This document shows, piece after piece, positions 43,253 to 48,730 of a DNA stretch of 48,730 nt. Position numbers and translations under genes: made by a program. Source of the stretch: Paludibacteraceae bacterium. Its GTDB lineage: Bacteria > Bacteroidota > Bacteroidia > Bacteroidales > Paludibacteraceae. Each line of letters opens with the position of its first letter. The stretch's first letter is position 1. The DNA lies in assembly GCA_024400275.1 (NCBI GenBank), contig JAKSMY010000010.1, forward strand, positions 1 through 48,730. The letters are read 5' to 3'. The notes under the pieces were generated by a model that had not been told where the DNA came from, did not search any database, and worked only from the letters and a program-made list of their open reading frames with translations.

Positions 43253-43987
43253 TTATAGTATATATTTTATTTGCTTGAAATGATATTTATTATATTGCTT
43301 GTTTCTGTTTTCCAGTATCAATTCGCCTTCTTCTGTTATATCTGCTATACGTGCTTCAAACGATGCTTGACTCTTTACTCCGTTCATAGTTGGTTCCAAA
43401 TTGACTTCTCGTTCTTCCCACCACCACCATCCGGCTCGTCTATACAAAACAGACATATATTCTTGTTTGATACTTGCCAAAGATTTTTGCAGTATATCTA
43501 ATTCGCCCAAAATCATTTGCATCACGTCCTCTGCTGAATAATCCTCACCTGTAATTTCTTTCATGGAAATAGGGTTTGGGGCATTGCTTATCCAATGTGT
43601 CTGGTTCAGATTTAGTCCTACTCCTGCAATCGAATCCCGAATAAAGGGTCCTTGCAGGGTATTTTCTATCAATATGCCGGCTAATTTCTTATCTCCGTAG
43701 TAGAGGTCATTAGGCCATTTGATAGTCAATTGACTCTTTTCCGTCAGCAAATTTTTTACTGCTCTATATACCGCTATGGCTACCGTCATTGCCAATAGCC
43801 ATTGTTGGTTAGCCGCTATTTTTATCCCAGTCACTCTTACCGAGAACAATAGATTTTTCCCTCGTTCGCTCTCCCAACCATTACCTTTTTGCCCGCGTCC
43901 TGCCGTTTGATAATCGGTCCGCACTACATCTACATCTGTGTGCTGACGCAAATAATCGTTGGTGCTATTTATTTCTGCGATAAACAT
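43253..43987 (-). CDS. birA: Biotin-acetyl-CoA-carboxylase ligase
   Basis: 244 residues, catalytic domain only, without the N-terminal DNA-binding domain, so it is not a repressor. Biotin-binding loop TAGRGQKGNGWESERGKNL, then KWPNDLYYGDKKLAGILIEN and SIAGVGLNLNQTHW. It overlaps the start of the region encoding dacB's end by 23 bases, indicating co-transcription. Confidence 0.93.
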   Translation of the reverse strand: MFIAEINSTNDYLRQHTDVDVVRTDYQTAGRGQKGNGWESERGKNLLFSVRVTGIKIAANQQWLLAMTVAIAVYRAVKNLLTEKSQLTIKWPNDLYYGDKKLAGILIENTLQGPFIRDSIAGVGLNLNQTHWISNAPNPISMKEITGEDYSAEDVMQMILGELDILQKSLASIKQEYMSVLYRRAGWWWWEEREVNLEPTMNGVKSQASFEARIADITEEGELILENRNKQYNKYHFKQIKYIL

Positions 43988-45380
43988 CTAATAGGTACTG
44001 TTCTATGGCGTGCCTGATTTGTAGTCCGCTTCCGTTGGAATCGCTCACTAATACGGCAAATACCAACTTATCTCCGTTGGGCATATCGATATATCCGGCA
44101 TAGTTGCGTGTTCCTTTTATGGTTCCTGATTTGGCATGTACTTTGCCTTCCAATGCCGTTTTGACAAACATCGTTTTGAGTGTTCCTGTTCTGCCGCCGG
44201 TTGGCAAAGAGCGTATAAAAGTATCTTTCTCTTTGCTGCCTGACATATATTGCAATAATTGCACGAAATTCTCTGCACTGACACCATTTTGCGGAGCCAA
44301 GCCGCAACCGTCTAATATGCGGGTCATAAAAATATCTACCCCTCGATTACTCCAGAATTGTTTAATGTATTCGGACGAGTTTTTAATCGTACAAGGCAAC
44401 CCCCTTTTTTCTCCCAAATTACGAAACAGCATCTCTGCATTCAGGTTGTTGGAATGAAGATTAGTCTGCTCCACGATTTCTGCTAACGGATTGGAATAAT
44501 GGGTGTATAATACGGTTTTGTTTTTACCGTCCGTTTCCGAACAATAGGTAGCACTGTCTCGTACCACCACTCCCTTGTTTTGCAAGCGTGCGGTCAGATG
44601 TTGCGCCAATAACAGTGGAGGATTGGGCATATCGCCCCGTACGCCGAAAACTCCCAAATTAGAGGGTATGCTGCCTGTCAGATAACGGCAGTTCTGATAG
44701 GGTAGTCCGTGTACATAAGACCCGTCGTAGTCGATTTGTGTGCAGCGGATATGATTTTCAAAGGTTAAATGAGGTATAGTCGGATAGGTACGAAGAATGT
44801 GTGCCACGGTGTTGATAGGGCCGCTTTTCAGTTGTATATTTACCGTGTTGTCCAAATATGCCAAAGCAAATATGCCGGGAGCATAATAATTACCGATGTC
44901 TTCATATATCCACCCGGGATTAACGGCATCTCCGTCATAATACGAGCCGTCGCCGACCACGGCTCCTTCTATGCGCTGAATACCGGCTTGTTGAATAGCC
45001 TTCACCCATTGGTTTAAAAAGGCATCGCCTCCCCAGTCTTTACTGCCTAAGGTCGGATCTCCCTGACCGACAATGTATAAATTACCTTTCAGCACACCGT
45101 CTTTAATCTGTCCGCTGTATTTCAAATAAGTAGGAATACGGTAATCGCTGCCCAGTAACTCCAAGGCGGTGGCAGTGGTAAACAATTTCATGGTGGAAGC
45201 GGGCGAAATCAGGTTGCACGGGCGATAAGAGTCAATGGTTTCGCCTGTACTGAGGCGATGTATAGACACGCTTACGTTGGCATATTTAATCCAAGGAGAC
45301 GATAAAAAATTCTCCATCGATGTTTGTGCCCAAACGCAAGGGCTGCACCATAATAATATATATAGGGCTACTCGTTTCAC
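43965..45380 (-). CDS. dacB: D-alanyl-D-alanine carboxypeptidase/endopeptidase, PBP4 type (S13)
   Basis: 471 residues, signal peptide ending VWAQ. Active-site motifs of the penicillin-binding fold: SPASTMKLFTTATALELLG (SxxK), LHSNNLNAEML (SxN) and VHAKSGTIKGTRNYAGYI (KSG). The long insertion between the first two motifs is typical of PBP4. Acts in the periplasm on murein cross-links. It overlaps plsC upstream and birA downstream. Confidence 0.94.
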   Translation of the reverse strand: MKRVALYILLWCSPCVWAQTSMENFLSSPWIKYANVSVSIHRLSTGETIDSYRPCNLISPASTMKLFTTATALELLGSDYRIPTYLKYSGQIKDGVLKGNLYIVGQGDPTLGSKDWGGDAFLNQWVKAIQQAGIQRIEGAVVGDGSYYDGDAVNPGWIYEDIGNYYAPGIFALAYLDNTVNIQLKSGPINTVAHILRTYPTIPHLTFENHIRCTQIDYDGSYVHGLPYQNCRYLTGSIPSNLGVFGVRGDMPNPPLLLAQHLTARLQNKGVVVRDSATYCSETDGKNKTVLYTHYSNPLAEIVEQTNLHSNNLNAEMLFRNLGEKRGLPCTIKNSSEYIKQFWSNRGVDIFMTRILDGCGLAPQNGVSAENFVQLLQYMSGSKEKDTFIRSLPTGGRTGTLKTMFVKTALEGKVHAKSGTIKGTRNYAGYIDMPNGDKLVFAVLVSDSNGSGLQIRHAIEQYLLDVYRRNK

Positions 45381-46078
45381 GGATTAACTATTTTTTTTCG
45401 AACAGCCTCTATAGCCTCGTCCATATTGGTGTATTCGTGCAGATTCATTTCCGGCATAATGGTCATAGTAACGGGGTGACGTGTTACCCGTTTGGCATCA
45501 CGGTTCATTACTTCGTAACAGCCGTCTAATCGGATAGGAATAATGGGTAAATTCAACTCCCACGCTATTTGGAAGGCACCGCGTTTGAAGCGTCCCACTT
45601 GACCGTCTTTTGTGCGTGTTCCTTCAGGGAAGATTACGGTGCTCACTCCGTTGGTCAGTTGTTTCTCGATGGAAAGTAAACTTTCTGCACCGGAGGCGAC
45701 GCACCTGCGATCTACACATATATGTCCTGCTGCTTTGCAGGCTGCACCCACCAAAGGGATTCTGCCGATTTCTTTTTTCATCAGCCATTTGAATACCACG
45801 GGCAACCAACCATAGATAACAAATACGTCATACATAGATTGGTGGTTGCTGACAAACACGTAACTCTGTCCTTCGCGAATATGCTCCGTACCGCGCACGG
45901 TAACGGGAATAAACATCAGCCAACACCAACTCCGAGCCCAGACAGCCTGTATCCGGTTAAGCCACCAACTGTTTTTCCAAGGAATGCAAAGAATGGTAAT
46001 AACTGCACATAGAATAGTTAAAACGAACAAAATGGGCAGCGCAACAACATATTGGTATATGACCTTAATTTTCGACAT
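45377..46078 (-). CDS. plsC: 1-acyl-sn-glycerol-3-phosphate acyltransferase
   Basis: 233 residues. Acyltransferase motifs: VSNHQSMYDVF (HxxxxD), the GRIPLVGAACKAAGHICVDR region and FPEGTRTKDGQVGRFKRGAF, then LPIIPIRLDG. An N-terminal membrane segment (VVALPILFVLTILCAVITIL) anchors it in the inner membrane, where it makes phosphatidic acid. It overlaps dacB by four bases and the kinase gene by 14. Confidence 0.94.
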   Translation of the reverse strand: MSKIKVIYQYVVALPILFVLTILCAVITILCIPWKNSWWLNRIQAVWARSWCWLMFIPVTVRGTEHIREGQSYVFVSNHQSMYDVFVIYGWLPVVFKWLMKKEIGRIPLVGAACKAAGHICVDRRCVASGAESLLSIEKQLTNGVSTVIFPEGTRTKDGQVGRFKRGAFQIAWELNLPIIPIRLDGCYEVMNRDAKRVTRHPVTMTIMPEMNLHEYTNMDEAIEAVRKKIVNP

Positions 46079-47069
46079 TATATTTCATTAAGAATCCTCT
46101 GTACATCGCGCATATACGGCGAATCTCGTTCCATGTTTCATCGCTCAGTTTGGTACCGATTATTTCCACCACGCGCCCTGCCGCAATCGTTCCTATTTCT
46201 CCACAGCGGCGTATGTCGAATCCGTCACTCAGGGCATGTAAGAAACCGCCTGCATACAGGTCTCCGGCACCGGTTGAGTCGGTACACGCCGTGGTGATAG
46301 CACCTATCTGGTAACGCTTGTCGCCTTGCTGGACATAACTACCCCGTTTGCCTACTTTAACAACGGCTATATCGCATTGCTGGGCGATATTTTGGACGGA
46401 CTCTTCGGGGTTGAGATGTGTGTATGCAAAACTCTCGTCCTCGTTGGCAAATACGACATCTACGTATTTACGCACCAAATCTTTCAGGAAAGCATGGTTT
46501 TCATTCACCACGTTGTACGATGCCAAATCCAGCGAAATCATACAGCCGGACTCTTTGGCTAAACGGATAGCTTTTTCTATCAGGTCGTGGTCTTGCACGA
46601 GGTATCCCTCGATATGGAATATGTCATACCCTGTAAAGGCTGATTTTTCTATATCTTCGGCGTGCATATCGGCTGCGGCTCCCAAGTAGGTGGCAAAGGT
46701 TCGCTCGCCGTCGGGTGTAATCAGAACAATAGAACAGCCGGACATCTTGTCCGATTGCAGCAACAGGGGTTTGACTCCGTTTTTGATAAGGTCCTCGCGA
46801 TAGAAATCGCCTACTTCGTCGTTACCCACTTTGCCGATAAACGCCGCTTTGCCGCCTAATTGGGTAATGGTCGTTATCGTGTTACTCGCACTTCCGCCTG
46901 CCACCATCTTTTTGCGTACGGATAAAAAACGAGTCTGAATAGCCTCGCATTGCTCCATCGTAATTAGATTCATGGAGCCTTTCGGCAAACCTAACTCACG
47001 GAGGTCATCTTCGCTGACTTGAAGCAAAATATCGGTCAGCGCGTTGCCCAGCCCTAATACCTTTTTCAT
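46065..47069 (-). CDS. PfkB family carbohydrate/nucleoside kinase (adenosine kinase-like)
   Basis: 334 residues. Signatures: VAGGSASNTITTITQLGGKA near the N-terminus, IGKVGNDEVGDFY and the catalytic TDSTGAGDLYAGGFLHAL. The overall arrangement matches the group commonly annotated as adenosine or ribokinase-like kinase in Bacteroidales; the substrate cannot be fixed from sequence. It is first in the - strand run kinase, plsC, dacB, birA, rfbB. No clear -7 element was found upstream of it. Confidence 0.9.
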   Translation of the reverse strand: MKKVLGLGNALTDILLQVSEDDLRELGLPKGSMNLITMEQCEAIQTRFLSVRKKMVAGGSASNTITTITQLGGKAAFIGKVGNDEVGDFYREDLIKNGVKPLLLQSDKMSGCSIVLITPDGERTFATYLGAAADMHAEDIEKSAFTGYDIFHIEGYLVQDHDLIEKAIRLAKESGCMISLDLASYNVVNENHAFLKDLVRKYVDVVFANEDESFAYTHLNPEESVQNIAQQCDIAVVKVGKRGSYVQQGDKRYQIGAITTACTDSTGAGDLYAGGFLHALSDGFDIRRCGEIGTIAAGRVVEIIGTKLSDETWNEIRRICAMYRGFLMKYNVEN

Positions 47070-47160
47070 TTTGTTGTGTTGTTTTTTGGCTTGTTTGATA
47101 AGTCTAAATCCCTCTTTCTTGAACTTTTTTAGGAGAAAAGTGCATTTTTTTCGAAAAAAA

Positions 47161-47192
47161 TTTGGTCACGTCAAAAAAAAACTGTACCTTTG
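47161..47192 (+). promoter_or_regulatory. Promoter of tRNA-Asn
   Basis: TTTG (47161-47164) and TACCTTTG (47185-47192), 20 bases apart with an A9 tract, as for tRNA-Leu. Confidence 0.8.
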
Positions 47193-47214
47193 CAACCGCT
47201 TTTCGAAAAAGTAT

Positions 47215-47288
47215 GCTTCCTTAGCTCAGTCGGTTAGAGCATCTGACTGTTAATCAGGGGGTCCTAGGTTCAAGTCCTAGAGGGAGCG
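47215..47288 (+). tRNA. tRNA-Asn (anticodon GUU)
   Basis: 74 nt. Acceptor GCTTCCT pairs with AGGGAGC (one G-U), discriminator G. The D arm is TTAGCTCAGTCGGTTAGAGC. The anticodon stem TCTGA/TCAGG encloses CTGTTAA, giving anticodon GTT. The T arm is CTAGGTTCAAGTCCTAG. CCA is not encoded. Confidence 0.97.
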
Positions 47289-47300
47289 CAAGAGTGATAA

Positions 47301-47346
47301 AATTCAAAATGCAAGTCTTGGTTGTCAAGTACTTGCATTTTGAATT
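47301..47346. terminator. Long perfect hairpin between tRNA-Asn and efp
   Basis: AATTCAAAATGCAAGT (47301-47316) and ACTTGCATTTTGAATT (47331-47346) are perfect 16-base arms; inside the loop CTTG and CAAG pair further. Neither side has a long T-run, but the position between two converging genes and the symmetry suit a bidirectional terminator. Confidence 0.65.
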
Positions 47347-47355
47347 CATTGTACC

Positions 47356-47919
47356 TTAGCGTACGCGCTCGCAGTAACTTCCGTCCCGGGTATCTACACG
47401 AATGATTTCTCCTTCGTTGCAGAACAGGGGTACGCGAATTTCCGCACCGGTCTCTAACTTGGCTGGTTTCAGTGTGTTGGTGGCTGTATCACCTTTCAAG
47501 CCGGGCTCTGTATAAGCGATAGCGAGTTCAACTTTGGTCGGCAACTCGGCAAAGAGTACGGTGTCGGTAGATGCGTCGCTTACAACGTCACAAACCATTC
47601 CTTCTTTCAAGAAGTCAACTCCCGTAATCAAATCGTGTGCAATAGGAATTTGCTCGTAGGTCTCTTGATTCATGAAAATGTAATCATTGCCTTCTGCGTA
47701 CAAGTATTGGTAGGGACGACGCTCTACGCGTACATCTTCCAGTTTTTCACCTATGTTGAAACGACGCTCCAATACGCGACCATCTACAACATCTTTAAAC
47801 TTGACACGCATGATGGTATTACCTTTTCCGGGTTTAACATGCAGGAATTCAATTACAAAATACAAACGGCCGTCCATGCGGATGCATACACCGTTTTTAA
47901 TGTCTTGGGAGTTAATCAT
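47356..47919 (-). CDS. efp: Elongation factor P
   Basis: 187 residues. Relieves ribosome stalling at proline runs. KOW-like N-terminal domain with VIEFLHVKPGKGNTIMRVKF; the lysine of KPGKGN is the tip residue that is modified in many bacteria. Then EKLEDVRVERRPYQYLY, the central domain, and the C-terminal signature GDTATNTLKPAKLETGAEIR and VPLFCNEGEIIRVDTRDGSY. Single gene with its own promoter. Confidence 0.96.
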   Translation of the reverse strand: MINSQDIKNGVCIRMDGRLYFVIEFLHVKPGKGNTIMRVKFKDVVDGRVLERRFNIGEKLEDVRVERRPYQYLYAEGNDYIFMNQETYEQIPIAHDLITGVDFLKEGMVCDVVSDASTDTVLFAELPTKVELAIAYTEPGLKGDTATNTLKPAKLETGAEIRVPLFCNEGEIIRVDTRDGSYCERVR

Positions 47920-47956
47920 ATTAGTTATTGTTTAAGAGATTTTTTCAAATACGCTA

Positions 47957-47988
47957 CAAAAGTACAAAAAAATTTTGATATATGCAAA
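47957..47988 (-). promoter_or_regulatory. Promoter of efp
   Basis: On the - strand TTTG (47988-47985), 20 bases, TACTTTTG (47964-47957). The gene starts 38 bases after the -7 element. Confidence 0.75.
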
Positions 47989-47992
47989 TTTT

Positions 47993-48042
47993 TTTAGCAA
48001 GTTTAGCAAGTTTAGCAAGTTTAGCAGGTTGAGCAAGTTTAG
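47993..48042 (+). repeat. Tandem 9-base repeat, about 5.5 units
   Basis: TTTAGCAAG three times, then TTTAGCAGG, TTGAGCAAG and a partial TTTAG. It opens the 810-base non-coding stretch 47920-48730, which otherwise holds the repeats listed next and no convincing gene until the partial one at its end. Confidence 0.8.
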
Positions 48043-48094
48043 TTTTTAGAGTATAGACCGTTCGCTTTGCTCACTGATGGAATAAGGAAGATGG

Positions 48095-48153
48095 ACTCCT
48101 CTAAACTGTAGCGTCAGCGTCCTGTAGGCGATCTTGTCGCCGTCCTCTAAACT
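48095..48153 (-). repeat. Intergenic stem-loop repeat (AGTTTAGAGGACGG family), tandem copy 3
   Basis: On the + strand: CTCCTCTAAACTGTAG, then CG-TCAG-CG, then TCCTGTA, then the stem GGCGA-TCTTG-TCGCC, then GTCCTCTAAACT. This is two joined units with the same flanks as at 10612-10644. Confidence 0.6.
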
Positions 48154-48203
48154 CTCCCCCCATCCCCCCCCTGCCCTATGAGGGACGAGAACCTGGATTT
48201 TAC

Positions 48204-48280
48204 GGGTCTTCTACGGGTTTGTAGCGGGTTTGTAGCGGGTTTGTAGCGGGTTCGTAGCGGGTTCCGAACGGGTTTCAAAC
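48204..48280 (+). repeat. Tandem 11-base repeat, seven units
   Basis: Units: GGGTCTTCTAC, GGGTTTGTAGC three times, GGGTTCGTAGC, GGGTTCCGAAC, GGGTTTCAAAC. The GGG is constant and the divergence grows towards both ends. Confidence 0.8.
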
Positions 48281-48414
48281 GGGAGTTCCAAACGGCTTCC
48301 TCGTGTACCATCTGTGTATTATTAGCGTTAGCGTTCTATTCCCTGCAACATCGTCGCCATTCTAGTATAGCGTCAGCGACCTGGATAACTCGTTTCCTAA
48401 TTTGAGGATAGTGA

Positions 48415-48463
48415 GGATTTTGAGGATTTGCGTTGGTTGAAATACTCAAAATCCTCAAAATCC
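48415..48463. repeat. Inverted repeat, 15-base arms
   Basis: GGATTTTGAGGATTT (48415-48429) and AAATCCTCAAAATCC (48449-48463), perfect arms with a 19-base centre. Confidence 0.7.
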
Positions 48464-48499
48464 TAACGCTACTTTTTTCATAAAATGAACATCCGTGAA

Positions 48500-48540
48500 A
48501 AGTCGTGAACTTCACGAGAATTCACGACTTCACGAAGATT
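48500..48540. repeat. Inverted repeat, 10-base arms with internal TTCACGA words
   Basis: AAGTCGTGAA (48500-48509) and TTCACGACTT (48531-48540). CGTGAA and TTCACG words recur in both arms and the centre. Confidence 0.65.
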
Positions 48541-48683
48541 TATATAGTGCCGTATTTACTGACTTTTCGCCATCTCATGGACGTTTTCACGGACGCCACA
48601 CGGACATCTTTTTTGCGTCCACCAAACAACAATTCGACACTGGCAAAATAGGCATTATTGTCAACTATTTTAGTGCATGACAA

Positions 48684-48728
48684 TTACTTTCCCCACCATT
48701 TAACTATATCACGCAGATAAACAGGAGT
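48684..48728 (-). CDS. C-terminal end of a gene continuing beyond the window
   Basis: On the - strand the frame enters from the window edge and reads TPVYLRDIVKWWGK, then TAA. Only 14 codons are visible, so the family cannot be named. The fluent sequence with paired Trp near the stop and the preceding repeat-filled spacer support a real 3' end. Confidence 0.45.
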   Translation of the reverse strand, partial: TPVYLRDIVKWWGK

Positions 48729-48730
48729 CA

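Noticed and set aside
48495..48680. GTG-started open frame of 61 codons in the terminal spacer
   Set aside because: It begins inside an inverted repeat (TTCACGA words), has no promoter and no family features; best seen as repeat sequence.

Overview
The window looks like a chromosomal segment of a Bacteroidota, most likely Bacteroidales, genome. Three things point there. Promoters follow the TTTG-N19/20-TAnnTTTG pattern, and Shine-Dalgarno sequences are absent. Gene families include GldB- and GldH-type lipoproteins, a DUF5606 protein, a FISUMP-domain lipoprotein, a PSP1/RicT protein next to gldH, and a PD40/TPR protein. Short A/T-rich direct repeats such as AAAGTTGAAAGT and ATTCAAAATTCAAA are scattered through the spacers. 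The species cannot be named from the sequence alone.

Layout. From 1 to 22.9 kb every gene is on the + strand: a polyamine ABC transporter (potABCD) whose operon continues into a large TPR protein and an outer-membrane beta-barrel protein; then cca, cysS, yraN, mnmG, a parS-like palindrome, uvrC and tsaE; then a cell-envelope group (beta-barrel protein, S41 peptidase lipoprotein, LolD-like ATPase, GldB-like lipoprotein, small membrane protein), DUF5606, a Nif3-like protein and a coiled-coil zinc-ribbon protein. From 22.9 to 27.95 kb lies an accessory island: a MazF/PemK-type toxin-antitoxin pair with a dyad over its promoter, a long nested inverted repeat, three lipoproteins with near-identical leaders, a 600-base repeat-rich spacer, an AAA ATPase of the DUF4143 type behind three 22-base-phased repeats, and the remnant of another ATPase gene. 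From 27.95 to 42.1 kb strands alternate: corA and rsmA (-), a GtrA-like protein and an SDR enzyme (+), tRNA-Leu(UAA), Pit phosphate transporter with its PhoU-like partner (-), mdh (+), a TPR/PD40 protein (-), an S66 carboxypeptidase, holB, PSP1/ricT, gldH, trmB, an Mrp-type ATPase and a MATE transporter (+). From 42.1 to 47.9 kb a - strand block carries rfbB, birA, dacB, plsC, a PfkB kinase and efp, with tRNA-Asn(GUU) on the + strand. The last 800 bases are a repeat-filled spacer and the final codons of a gene that continues past the window.

Most of the window is housekeeping: tRNA maturation and modification, translation (cysS, efp, rsmA), DNA repair and replication (uvrC, holB), envelope biogenesis and transport. 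The points that most reward a second look are the parS candidate between mnmG and uvrC; the nested inverted repeat and the rest of the 22.9-27.95 kb island; several repeat families in the spacers, including tandem arrays that repeatedly show an 11-base period; and an AT-rich cluster of DnaA-box-like words at 30.3-30.5 kb. Functions are assigned by recognising family motifs in the translations; no database search was run.
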